From positions 1 through 49,221 of the forward strand of contig NZ_QMFA01000052.1 of the NCBI RefSeq assembly GCF_003285005.1: a stretch of DNA of 49,221 nt. Reading direction: 5' to 3'. The first letter of the stretch is position 1. Every line of letters begins with the position of its first letter. Both the position numbers and the translations under genes were made by a program. Positions 1 through 7,020 of this stretch are shown piece after piece. This DNA is from Paenibacillus sp. YN15 (lineage in GTDB: Bacteria > Bacillota > Bacilli > Paenibacillales > NBRC-103111). The notes below the pieces were generated by a model. The model searched no databases. It saw only the letters and a program-made list of their open reading frames with translations, and was not told the origin of the DNA.

Positions 1-152
1 TTTGGCTACTCTTTTTTTATTCTCATGTACACGGATTTCCCGTGGTAAGCTCGATGCAACGCTAGTGTCCTACGATTCGTTAGATTTTAAACAGGCTCAC
101 CTATACTCAAATAACGATGCATAGATTCGTTAGAGCTCAGCCTCGTTTTACT

Positions 153-479
153 TTATTCCTCTCCCTTTTCCACAAATGCCTGCAGGAGAGACAGCTTTTC
201 GTCCCAATAGGCTTCAAAGAAAACCAGCCACTCCCTGACTTCCGCCAGGGGCTCCGGCCGGAGCCGGTAGCGCGTCTCCCTTCCGGCCCTCCGGGAGCGG
301 ACAAGCCCCGCATCGGACAAAACATGCAGATGCTTGTTCACCGCCGTGCGGGACATGGGAAAATGCTCCGTAATGGCGGCAATGGGCATTTCCTCATTAG
401 CCAGCAGCTTCAGCAGCCTGCGGCGGGTGGGGTCCGCAATGGCCTGGAAGACATCATGCCGCAGAGCGGGTGCAGGCAC
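153..479 (-). CDS. ArsR-type winged-helix transcriptional regulator
   Basis: A 108-residue cytoplasmic DNA-binding protein. Residues about 10-80 form the ArsR/SmtB winged helix: DPTRRRLLKLL starts the domain and MSRTAVNKHLHVLSDAGLV is the recognition helix region. The metal-binding cysteine motif of ArsR/SmtB metal sensors (ELCVC) is absent, so this is the non-metal subgroup that is normally paired with SRPBCC proteins. The start is GTG with GGAGG seven bases upstream; that SD overlaps the stop of the SRPBCC gene, so the two are translationally coupled. Inference: it represses its own two-gene operon through the direct repeats at 930-972. Confidence 0.88.
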   Translation of the reverse strand: MPAPALRHDVFQAIADPTRRRLLKLLANEEMPIAAITEHFPMSRTAVNKHLHVLSDAGLVRSRRAGRETRYRLRPEPLAEVREWLVFFEAYWDEKLSLLQAFVEKGEE

Positions 480-481
480 CG

Positions 482-907
482 TCAGGCCTCCACATACTCA
501 ACAAGATTCTTCTTGACAATGCTCTCCCAACCGCCATCCATAATGCCGCGGATAACCGGATGCGGCTGGCCGAACTCGGTAAGCTTGTCCGCCTCCCAAC
601 CCGAATGGACCAGAGTAAACTCGGTTTTCCCATCCTCCAAGGCCTTCAGCAAAAACTCCAAATGCCAGTCCTTCCCCCAATCAAAGCCCAACCGGTTAGG
701 CGGATCAAGCTCCGTCACCTTGCAGGGCGAATCGCCAAACTGACCCGACTTGAGCACAAATTCATGCCCCACCACCGGCTCGAAGGTATTGTCCATCCAC
801 CAGGCCGCAATACCCCGGGAAGTAGCCACAGCCTTCCACACCTTCTCGACAGACGCGTTCAAAATAACCGTTTTACGAACTTCCGGCAATGTTCCCTGAC
901 GCTGCAT
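482..907 (-). CDS. SRPBCC (AHSA1/START-like) domain protein
   Basis: A 141-residue protein of the SRPBCC fold, which has a hydrophobic ligand cavity (AHSA1 subfamily). Visible family features are the start VRKTVILNASVEKVWKAV, then GIAAWWMDN and the closing helix GGWESIVKKNLVEYVE. A longer reading to 973 is possible, but AGAGGAGGAG sits at ideal distance before the ATG at 907, and the extra residues would be encoded by the operator repeats. It is the first gene of an operon with the ArsR regulator downstream, a common pairing. Ligand and process are unknown. Confidence 0.85.
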   Translation of the reverse strand: MQRQGTLPEVRKTVILNASVEKVWKAVATSRGIAAWWMDNTFEPVVGHEFVLKSGQFGDSPCKVTELDPPNRLGFDWGKDWHLEFLLKALEDGKTEFTLVHSGWEADKLTEFGQPHPVIRGIMDGGWESIVKKNLVEYVEA

Positions 908-929
908 ATATGCTCCTCCTCTAATTATG

Positions 930-972
930 ACACCTTTTGGTTTCACAAACATAATAACACCTTTTGGTTTCA
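930..972 (-). promoter_or_regulatory. Direct-repeat operator candidate of the SRPBCC-ArsR operon
   Basis: Two identical 16-base copies of ACACCTTTTGGTTTCA lie at 930-945 and 957-972, 27 bp apart, just upstream of the SRPBCC start. Each copy contains ACC/GGT arms around four A/T bases, so each is also a weak dyad. Placement and exact duplication suggest binding sites for the operon's ArsR protein; binding itself is inferred. Confidence 0.6.
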
Positions 973-1005
973 TATTGCAAACGGCGGATTAATTTTATTT
1001 TCCGC

Positions 1006-1054
1006 TGGACATTTTATGAAGGTACCTTTATAATTCATAATTGTAAGGTACCTT
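1006..1054 (+). promoter_or_regulatory. MarR-gene promoter with two palindromic operators
   Basis: TGGACA (1006-1011), a 17-bp spacer and TATAAT (1029-1034) form a good vegetative promoter. The perfect palindrome AAGGTACCTT occurs at 1019-1028, inside the spacer, and again at 1045-1054, just past the expected transcription start. The copies are 26 bp apart. Two identical palindromes covering the promoter directly before a MarR gene indicate autorepression. Confidence 0.8.
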
Positions 1055-1085
1055 ACTATCATAAAACGAAAAGGAGAAGATGGCA

Positions 1086-1817
1086 ATGAACACAAACTCA
1101 ACTGATTTATTCGAGCTGTTTACCAGGCTGAATTGGCTGCTGCACCGGTATCACCAGCGGAATCACCGGCACTTCGGCCCCATGGGCGACCCCCACCGCG
1201 GACAAGGGCGCATTCTCGCGCTGCTGAAGCTGAAGCCGGAAATCAGCCAGAAGGAGCTCTCCGAGATTCTTGATATGCGCTCCCAATCCCTGGGGGAAAT
1301 GCTGGGCAAGCTGGAGAAAAGCGGCTACATCACCCGGGCCCCCTCCGAGGCCGACCGCCGTGTAATGGAGATCAAGCTGACAGAAGCAGGCAAAGCCGCC
1401 TCCTTTCAAAAAGACCAGCATCTGGATAAGGAAGCGCTGTTTACCGGCCTGAGCGAAGAGGAGCAGGAGAAGCTGGGTGAATATTTAAGCCGGGTCATTT
1501 CCACACTGGAGCAGCTTTTGGGCAACAGCGGCAGCGAGTCCGATTTCCCGGAACGCCCGTCCTTCGATCCCCATTCCTTCGGTCCCCACGGCGGCAAACA
1601 CGGCCATCACCGCCATTTCGGCGGCGAGGAATTTGGCGATCACCCCCGCAGGGGAAGAGGCGGGTTCCCGTTTGACGGCAGAGGCATGGGATGGGGCCGG
1701 GGCAAAGGCATGAAATGGGGACCCGGCAGAGGTGAGGACCCGTTCTCCGAAGCTCCCCAACAGCCTGACTCCCCTCCGGAGCCCCGGAACCAACCGGAAA
1801 ATCCGGAGCAGGATTAA
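1086..1817 (+). CDS. MarR-family regulator with His/Gly/Pro-rich tail
   Basis: A winged-helix regulator of about 243 residues. The MarR DNA-binding region is ISQKELSEILDMRSQSLGEML followed by a wing (SEADRRVMEIKLTEAG), roughly residues 55-110. Beyond residue ~145 the protein has an unusual tail of about 95 residues: first His/Gly-rich (HGPHGGKHGHHRHFGG), then Arg/Gly/Met/Trp-rich, then Pro/Gln/Glu-rich. ATG at 1080 is also possible, but AAGGAG at 1071-1076 is too close to it and well spaced for the ATG at 1086. Two palindromes overlap its promoter. The downstream MATE gene, probably its target, is broken. The tail could bind metal, but that is speculation. Confidence 0.87.
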   Translation: MNTNSTDLFELFTRLNWLLHRYHQRNHRHFGPMGDPHRGQGRILALLKLKPEISQKELSEILDMRSQSLGEMLGKLEKSGYITRAPSEADRRVMEIKLTEAGKAASFQKDQHLDKEALFTGLSEEEQEKLGEYLSRVISTLEQLLGNSGSESDFPERPSFDPHSFGPHGGKHGHHRHFGGEEFGDHPRRGRGGFPFDGRGMGWGRGKGMKWGPGRGEDPFSEAPQQPDSPPEPRNQPENPEQD

Positions 1818-1841
1818 CAACAAGGAAAGGATGTCTTCCCC

Positions 1842-2335
1842 ATGGCCCATGCCGAAAAAGACCCCATGTACTACCTGGAACAAGCTCCTGTTCCCAAAGC
1901 CATTGCCCATATGACCATCCCGATGGTATTGGGCATGGTGGTGAATCTGATTTACAACCTGGTGGACGCTTATTTTATCGGGCGGCTGGATAACACGGCC
2001 ATGCTGGCCGCCCTTTCTCTTGCCCTTCTGTTTACTGCCGTCCTGATGGCCATCGGCCAGATTTTTGGAATTGGCGGCAGGCCTCCTCGGTCAACTATTA
2101 CCTTTCCCTATTGTCCGGACTGCTGTTTATGCTCCTTTGCCTTCCTTTTTTGAACCCGGTGCTGCATCTGCTGGGAGCCCGGGGAGAGGCGCTTGTTTAC
2201 ACCAAGGACATTTGGTCCATGCCCGTCTCCGAAGCTTGCGCCTGCCTGATCGGCCTTGGCCTCTGGCTTGGCTCCAGAAAGCAAATGTTGGGCGACGACG
2301 TTTCAGCCGCCGCCCCGTCTGCCCAGGCCGGTTAG
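1842..2335 (+). pseudogene. MATE-family efflux transporter remnant
   Basis: Fragments of a MATE (multidrug/Na+) antiporter, normally about 450 residues. The first ~80 residues are well preserved (IPMVLGMVVNLIYNLVDAYF, then IGQIFGIGG). After GIGG about 30 residues are missing and the frame changes; the family sequence resumes from about 2085 with SSVNYYLSLLSGLLFMLLCL. After YTKDIW it jumps to what looks like the last transmembrane helix (SMPVSEACACLIGLGLWLG). Two internal deletions, one very large, leave no functional transporter. It starts 24 bases after the MarR gene and its end meets the convergent erm gene. Breakpoints are estimates from memory of the family. Confidence 0.8.
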
Positions 2336-3222
2336 CCCGGCCACCGGTAAGAAGGAGCATAACGAAGCATGGCCTGGAAAAGCACGCTCCATTGGCGCAA
2401 GCTCAGGGACGCCGCAGATTGGTCCCGCTCCGCCTCCGCTTCCTTCAGGGCGAGCTTCATTTGAGCCGCCGTAAAAATCACCCGCAACGGCTCATGGATA
2501 GGATGCCCCGCCGCCTTCAGGAGAAATCCGGCAAAGGTACAGAAACGCCGGTATTGCCCCTGGGGCAGCAGAGGCTGCTTCCTCCGCTCCACATAGAGAA
2601 TGCTGCCATCCACTCCGGGCGGCGGCGAAAAGCAGGTCCGCTCTACCCGTCCCCTTTTCTCCATAAGATAATTCATTCTCCATGCAATGATCCGCGGGTC
2701 CGCACAGCCCGGTGCAGTAAACCGGACGGCGGCTCCTTTTTCCACGATAAACGCCCCCCGCAGCAAATTCCCGTTCCCCCATCCCAGCAGCTTGTCCAAG
2801 GCTTCGGTGGTTATGGCAAAGGGCAGATTGGCGACTGCGCAAAAAGGCTGTCCGGGCAGCTTCATGGTTCTGAAATCCCCCTGATAAACCGTGATATGGG
2901 GATAATCCGCCGTCTTTTCCCGCAATATCCGTACAAATCCCGCGTCCTGCTCAATAGCGATCACCTTGCCGGCCACGGCGGCAAGCGGCAGAGTCAGCGC
3001 CCCTTTCCCTGCGCCAATATCCAGCACCGTATCACCGGGACCAAGCCGCGGCAGACGGATCAAGGCTTCAATGGTCTTCCGGTGATGCAGAAGATGCTGC
3101 CCGGAGAAATTGGGCATGGCTTGGGCCGTGCCTTTTTGGCGTTTGTCCCGGTTCTGACTCCGACTCTGCTCCCTGTTCTGGCCCCTGCTCTGTTTCCCGC
3201 CCCTGTTCCTGTTCATCTTCAT
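2332..3222 (-). CDS. erm: 23S rRNA (adenine-2058) N6-methyltransferase, Erm family
   Basis: An S-adenosylmethionine-dependent rRNA methyltransferase of 296 residues; Erm enzymes methylate A2058 of 23S rRNA and give macrolide/lincosamide/streptogramin B resistance. Visible: NFSGQHLL (residues 38-45), SAM motif I VLDIGAGKG (66-74), the acidic E91 of IAIEQD, and the catalytic NLPF (132-135). The first ~35 residues are a basic Arg/Gln/Asn-rich extension, as in some bacillus and actinomycete Erms. The ATG at 3222 has GGGAGG eight bases upstream; a longer in-frame reading would run through the attenuator. The long leader holds leader ORFs and terminators, so expression is probably drug-inducible. 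Related KsgA was considered, but the NLPF motif and leader favour Erm. Confidence 0.88.
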   Translation of the reverse strand: MKMNRNRGGKQSRGQNREQSRSQNRDKRQKGTAQAMPNFSGQHLLHHRKTIEALIRLPRLGPGDTVLDIGAGKGALTLPLAAVAGKVIAIEQDAGFVRILREKTADYPHITVYQGDFRTMKLPGQPFCAVANLPFAITTEALDKLLGWGNGNLLRGAFIVEKGAAVRFTAPGCADPRIIAWRMNYLMEKRGRVERTCFSPPPGVDGSILYVERRKQPLLPQGQYRRFCTFAGFLLKAAGHPIHEPLRVIFTAAQMKLALKEAEAERDQSAASLSLRQWSVLFQAMLRYAPSYRWPG

Positions 3223-3253
3223 AGTAAGTCCCTCCCCGCAAATGTGTGAAAAC

Positions 3254-3276
3254 AAAAAAAGCAGGCATCTGCCTGC
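3254..3276 (-). terminator. Leader terminator 2 of erm (proximal attenuator)
   Basis: In the transcript GCAGGCA-GA-TGCCTGC forms a seven-base-pair stem (3261-3276) followed directly by seven U (3254-3260). It ends 32 bases before the erm start codon, inside the leader, so it can only act as an attenuator. The left arm GGCAGAT can pair instead with ATCTGCC of the upstream hairpin at 3352-3358. Confidence 0.75.
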
Positions 3277-3349
3277 TGCGGGAATAACGATGGTTTGGGC
3301 CATTGCTGAAGAAGACGTACCCGAATACACCCCACCCTATCCAATGGGT

Positions 3350-3384
3350 GCGGCAGATGGCAGGCCAGCTACAGGATCTGCCGC
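3350..3384 (-). promoter_or_regulatory. erm leader hairpin with alternative pairing
   Basis: Perfect nine-base arms GCGGCAGAT (3376-3384 on the transcript strand) and ATCTGCCGC (3350-3358) enclose 17 bases. The second arm is also complementary over seven bases to the left arm of the proximal terminator. The two structures are mutually exclusive, as expected for an antiterminator switch. Confidence 0.6.
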
Positions 3385-3392
3385 TTGCCAAT

Positions 3393-3440
3393 AAAAAAAA
3401 CGCCAAAAAGAGGCAGACCTGTCGTCCCCTCTCCCGGCGT
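3393..3440 (-). terminator. Leader terminator 1 of erm (distal attenuator)
   Basis: In the transcript ACGCC...GGCGT closes a long hairpin (3400-3440), extended by G-U and A-U pairs between GGGAGAGG and CCTCTTTTT, and is followed by a run of eight U (3393-3400). Its first base lies just after the stop of leader ORF 2 (3442-3444), so a ribosome held at the end of that ORF would block folding. Confidence 0.75.
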
Positions 3441-3441
3441 T

Positions 3442-3516
3442 TCATTCCTCACGGGTTATCCTCAAATGGGCAGACCGATTCCGTTTGCTCCGCGTGCAGG
3501 CAGAGCCCTTGTACAT
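3442..3516 (-). CDS. erm leader peptide 2 (24 residues)
   Basis: A small ORF beginning MYKGSACTRSKRNR and ending HLRITREE. It starts two bases after the stop of leader ORF 1 (TAA-AC-ATG) and has no strong SD of its own, so it is probably read by translational coupling. Its stop touches the base of terminator 1. It is strongly basic. Whether it is translated is inference. Confidence 0.5.
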   Translation of the reverse strand: MYKGSACTRSKRNRSAHLRITREE

Positions 3517-3518
3517 GT

Positions 3519-3572
3519 TTAGTTGCCGGAGCAATGTACAAAACGAAATCTTCCGTAATTTATCGCACCCAT
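3519..3572 (-). CDS. erm leader peptide 1 with Arg-X-Arg arrest motif
   Basis: A 17-residue ORF, MGAINYGRFRFVHCSGN, with a strong SD (GGAGGG at 3583-3588) ten bases before its ATG. Arg-Phe-Arg matches the basic-X-basic motif at which macrolide-bound ribosomes are known to stall, as in the RLR leader of ErmD. It lies upstream of the two leader terminators of an Erm gene. Position, SD and motif together make it a likely drug-sensing leader peptide. Confidence 0.68.
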   Translation of the reverse strand: MGAINYGRFRFVHCSGN

Positions 3573-3647
3573 GTGAGAACAACCCTCCGTTCCTGTAGAT
3601 GGTTGCAGCATACCATGCAAGCGTCCCTGCGGACAAAGGATTGTTTG

Positions 3648-3676
3648 ATTATACTTGTTTATTCGGCCAGCTTCAG
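3648..3676 (-). promoter_or_regulatory. Probable erm leader promoter
   Basis: On the minus strand TATAAT (3648-3653) lies 17 bases after a weak -35, CTGAAG (3671-3676). It overlaps the last codons of the GH105 gene, which is on the same strand. It would give a leader of about 420 bases before erm. The -35 is poor, so confidence is moderate. Confidence 0.45.
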
Positions 3677-4726
3677 CACCTCGGTCAGCATCAGAATCGG
3701 CAGCGCCTGCCCGTAGGTCATGGGACACAGAGGGATATTGCGGTAAGCGTCCAGGGTCGCTCCCATGCCGGTTCCATAAGAGACATTCTCTACTGTTCCA
3801 TCCTCGCCGATTTCCCGGATCACAGCCTCCGCCGCTTTTTTGCCCACCTCCAAAAAACGGGACTCCAGATACCCCAACCGGACAGCCTTCAGAATCCCGT
3901 AGGCAAATCCCGCCGTAGCCGAGGTTTCCACATAGCTGTTGGGATCATCCAGCAGAGTATGCCACATGCCGCCTTCATGCTGGAGCCGCTCCAGGGCAGC
4001 AGCCTGGGCTTGCAGAGCGTCCAGCAGGAACCATTTGACCCCCGAATCCAGCTGCTCGGCAATGTCCAGATAGTCCACCACCCCTGCCGTATACCAGCAA
4101 TTCCCCCGGGCCCACAGCGCCTCGGCAAAATGGTGGCGGCCCTGGAAGGTCCAGCCGTGGAACCACAAACCGGTTTTGCGGTCCGTCAAATATTTGATGT
4201 GAACCAGGAATTGCCGCACGGATTCAGCCAGATAATCCTCCCGGCCAAACAGCTTGCCCGCCCTGGCCAGAAACAGCACCGTCATAAACAGAGTATCATC
4301 CCAAAGCTGCCCGTCATTGGCGACGCCGGATACAATATGCTGCAAGCCCTGATCCTCTGTGCGGGGCATACGATCCATAATCCACTGGGCCCACTCCCGG
4401 CACAATGCCAGGAAATCCTCCCGGCCGGTTTCCTCGGCAATAAAGCTCAAGGTCAGCATCGGGCACATGGTGTTCACATTCTTTTCCGGCAGCCCTCTTG
4501 CGAGATTCCCCTCAAACCAGCTGACGAGAAAATCCCGCACCTCCGTCTTGCCTGTTTCCCGGTAATACTTGTACAAGCCGTACAGCCCCACCCCCTGGGC
4601 CCATTCCCAGGTGTCCATGCTGATAATGCTGATGGGGCATTCCTCCTTGATCCCCGTTTCATTGCCCAGATGCTGCATCTTGGCGGCCACCTTATCGGTT
4701 AACGCGCAGATTGCACTTCGCTCCAT
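3659..4726 (-). CDS. GH105 unsaturated glucuronyl/rhamnogalacturonyl hydrolase
   Basis: A 355-residue (alpha/alpha)6-barrel enzyme like YteR/YesR, which removes the unsaturated uronic acid that lyases leave on pectin-type oligosaccharides. No signal peptide, so it is cytoplasmic. Visible: SMDTWEWAQGVGLYGL (residues 36-51), the catalytic-Asp segment LWDDTLFM (141-148), GLWFHGW, ALWARGNCWYTAG and SYVETSATAGFAYG. The start is taken at the second ATG because GGGGAG is only one base before the first ATG (4732) and seven before this one. It is divergent from the AraC regulator at 4874, which may control it. GH88 relatives are the alternative. Confidence 0.9.
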   Translation of the reverse strand: MERSAICALTDKVAAKMQHLGNETGIKEECPISIISMDTWEWAQGVGLYGLYKYYRETGKTEVRDFLVSWFEGNLARGLPEKNVNTMCPMLTLSFIAEETGREDFLALCREWAQWIMDRMPRTEDQGLQHIVSGVANDGQLWDDTLFMTVLFLARAGKLFGREDYLAESVRQFLVHIKYLTDRKTGLWFHGWTFQGRHHFAEALWARGNCWYTAGVVDYLDIAEQLDSGVKWFLLDALQAQAAALERLQHEGGMWHTLLDDPNSYVETSATAGFAYGILKAVRLGYLESRFLEVGKKAAEAVIREIGEDGTVENVSYGTGMGATLDAYRNIPLCPMTYGQALPILMLTEVLKLAE

Positions 4727-4873
4727 CGCCATACTCCCCTTTTCCTCTTGGATGCTTCCATTATATCGGGGGACCGGATTTGAATTATTGCATTAATGGG
4801 GGATTTTCTTGCTTTTTTGTGATACGCTATAAAAGCGACGTGAGGAATGCGGAACAGGGGAGCCTATGTGAAA

Positions 4874-5746
4874 ATGGACAAAATCAGGAACACCTACACC
4901 GAGGACATCCGGCTGGAGCATAATACAGGCGCCGATTGGACCATGGATTATTACCATTTTCATAATGTGTATGAGCTTTATCTGGTGGTCACCCCGGGGG
5001 CGGAGATGTGGGTGGGAAACAAGCAGTATCTGTTGGCTCCCCATGACCTGCTGCTGCTGGGGACCAACGATCTGCACCGCTCCATTATTCATGACCGGAG
5101 CCGCTACGAGCGTTATATTCTCTACTTCAACCCCTTCTATATCACGTCCATGAATACCGGCGCCACGAATTTGCTGGAAAGCTACGTCCGGCTGCGGGCA
5201 AGCGGCACCCACCGGATCAACCTGGGAGGTGAACATGCAGCACGGCTAACCGCCATGCTTCAGGAGCTGGGACGGCTTCTTACGGAAACGGGCTTCGGTG
5301 CCGATGTCAGAAGGCAAATCCAGCTGGCTCTTATTCTCCTTGAGCTGGAGGCCATTACCCGGCCCGCCGCTTCACGCGGGAAAAGCCCTGAGCCTTCCCC
5401 TCCCGGCTATCCTATGCTGAAGCCGGTTCTCGACTATGTGGACGCCCATTATCCCGAGGAGCTTGGCACAGAGGAAATCGGCCGGCTGTTCAGCTTTAAC
5501 CGGCATCAGCTGAATGAGCTGTTCCGGGCCATGACCGGCTTGTCCTTTCATCAATACCTGGTCCAGTATCGGATTGTAAAAGCCAAGGAATTCCTTGAGG
5601 CGGGGAACGTCTCCACAACAGAGGCTTGTTTGGAAAGCGGTTTCCGGGATTATTCCCATTTTATCCGGACCTTCAAGGAGCTGGTGGGGATGCCGCCGGG
5701 AAAATACGCCAAGCAGGCCAACGCGGGAAAGCGGCAGCGGACCTGA
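4874..5746 (+). CDS. AraC-family regulator with N-terminal cupin sensor
   Basis: A regulator of about 290 residues. The N-terminal ~110 residues form a cupin-type AraC ligand-binding domain (MDYYHFHNVYELYLVVTPG, then LLAPHDLLLLGTNDLHRS). The C-terminal ~100 residues are the double HTH: ELGTEEIGRLFSFNRHQLNE, then VSTTEACLESGFRDYSHF and FKELVGMPPGKY. Start: GTG 4868 or ATG 4874 fit AGGGGAG at 4856-4862. It is divergent from GH105 and upstream of a CE15-like esterase on the same strand, so it probably controls uronic-acid polysaccharide use. Its ligand is not known. Confidence 0.88.
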   Translation: MDKIRNTYTEDIRLEHNTGADWTMDYYHFHNVYELYLVVTPGAEMWVGNKQYLLAPHDLLLLGTNDLHRSIIHDRSRYERYILYFNPFYITSMNTGATNLLESYVRLRASGTHRINLGGEHAARLTAMLQELGRLLTETGFGADVRRQIQLALILLELEAITRPAASRGKSPEPSPPGYPMLKPVLDYVDAHYPEELGTEEIGRLFSFNRHQLNELFRAMTGLSFHQYLVQYRIVKAKEFLEAGNVSTTEACLESGFRDYSHFIRTFKELVGMPPGKYAKQANAGKRQRT

Positions 5747-5820
5747 ATAGCTATGGAGACAGGCAACATACAAAAATTATGGCGGCGCAACAGCGCCGCC
5801 GGGCAAAGGAGAGGTTGGAC

Positions 5821-6930
5821 TTGCTATATAGAGGCGTTGAACTGCCGGATATATTAGCGGATGCGGAAGGAAAGAGGATACAAAACGCAAGTGATTGGCA
5901 ACAGCGAAGAAGAGGCGAGCTGCTGGAGCTGTTCCGCAAGCATGTATACGGGAGAGCGCCGATTGAAAAGCCGGACCGGATGAGTGTGGCTTTGAACAGT
6001 TCCGATTTGATGATGGACAACCGCGCGATCCGCAAATGCAGCACCATTGCAATTGAAGGTCCCGGCGGCAAGCTGGCTATTCCGTTTACCGTATTTATTC
6101 CTGCCAACGCCAACCAGCCTGTGCCCTTGTTTTTATTGATCAACAACCGCGGGCCTGATGCCGCCGATCCCAACCGGAATGTAAAAAGCGGGTTTTGGCC
6201 CGTGGAGCAAATCATCGAGCGAGGTTATGCAACGGCTGTTTTTCATGTGAGCCATCTTGATCCGGATGAGCATGACGGCTTTCAAAACGGGGTGCATGGT
6301 GTTTTTGACAACAAGGGAGAGAGATCAGGCGATGCCTGGGGGACAATCGGCGCTTGGGCTTGGGGAGCCTCCCGGGTGCTGGATGCCCTGGAGCAGGATC
6401 AGGCTGTCGATGCAAACCGGGTTGCTGTAATCGGACATTCCCGCGGGGGCAAAACAGCGTTGTGGGCGGCAGCCCAGGATGAAAGGTTCGCCATGGCCAT
6501 AAGCAATAATTCAGGCTGCACAGGAGCCGCCATCTCCAGACAAAACCAGGGGGAGCAAATTGAAGCTATCAACGAAAGATTTCCCCATTGGTTTGCCGCC
6601 AACTACAAGCGGTTTAACGGAAAAGAATCCGAGCTGCCCATCGATCAGCATATGCTGCTTGGTCTGATCGCCCCGCGTTTGCTGTATGTCTCCAGCGCAT
6701 CAGCGGATGCGTGGGCTGATCCTGCAGGCGAATACAGCTCGCTGTGCTTTGCGGAAGAGGTCTACAGGCTGTACGGATTCCAGGTTCAGTCTGCCGCCGA
6801 AATGCCGGAAATCGGCATGCAAGTCAGCACGGAGCGGACGGGTTATCATCTTAGAGAAGGCGGCCACGACCTGACCGAGTGGGATTGGCAACATTTTATG
6901 GACTTTGCGGACAGCCGATTGAGGAAGTGA
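5821..6930 (+). CDS. CE15-like glucuronoyl methylesterase / alpha-beta hydrolase
   Basis: A 369-residue alpha/beta hydrolase resembling bacterial carbohydrate esterase family 15, which cleaves the ester between glucuronoxylan uronic acid and lignin. The nucleophile motif GHSRGGKTALWAAAQD (residues 205-220, Ser-207) and the following ISNNSGCTGAA are typical. The catalytic His is probably in REGGHDLTEWDW near the end. No signal peptide is seen, unlike most secreted CE15 enzymes, so it may act on imported fragments. TTG at 5821 is chosen because AAAGGAG (5805-5811) is nine bases upstream; ATG at 5779 has no SD. Acetyl-xylan esterase is the common alternative label. Confidence 0.8.
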   Translation: MLYRGVELPDILADAEGKRIQNASDWQQRRRGELLELFRKHVYGRAPIEKPDRMSVALNSSDLMMDNRAIRKCSTIAIEGPGGKLAIPFTVFIPANANQPVPLFLLINNRGPDAADPNRNVKSGFWPVEQIIERGYATAVFHVSHLDPDEHDGFQNGVHGVFDNKGERSGDAWGTIGAWAWGASRVLDALEQDQAVDANRVAVIGHSRGGKTALWAAAQDERFAMAISNNSGCTGAAISRQNQGEQIEAINERFPHWFAANYKRFNGKESELPIDQHMLLGLIAPRLLYVSSASADAWADPAGEYSSLCFAEEVYRLYGFQVQSAAEMPEIGMQVSTERTGYHLREGGHDLTEWDWQHFMDFADSRLRK

Positions 6931-7020
6931 GCGTTGAAAAATAAAGCTGGCAGGCTGTTTCAATCTCCCCCAAAACGGGTAATGAATAGGAGTTTTTTCA
7001 ACCTGGAAGGAGGCGACTGA

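Noticed and set aside
1-152. Direct repeat GATTCGTTAGA at about 74 and 124
   Set aside because: Only two short copies in an otherwise featureless edge; no gene or element could be tied to it.
2065-3249. Forward-strand ORF of 394 codons
   Set aside because: It lies antisense to the erm methyltransferase, is rich in Pro/Arg/His and has no domain; only its first part overlaps the MATE remnant.
2332-3330. Longer start for the Erm protein including the leader
   Set aside because: The extra codons would pass through the proximal terminator hairpin, while ATG 3222 has a strong, well-spaced SD.
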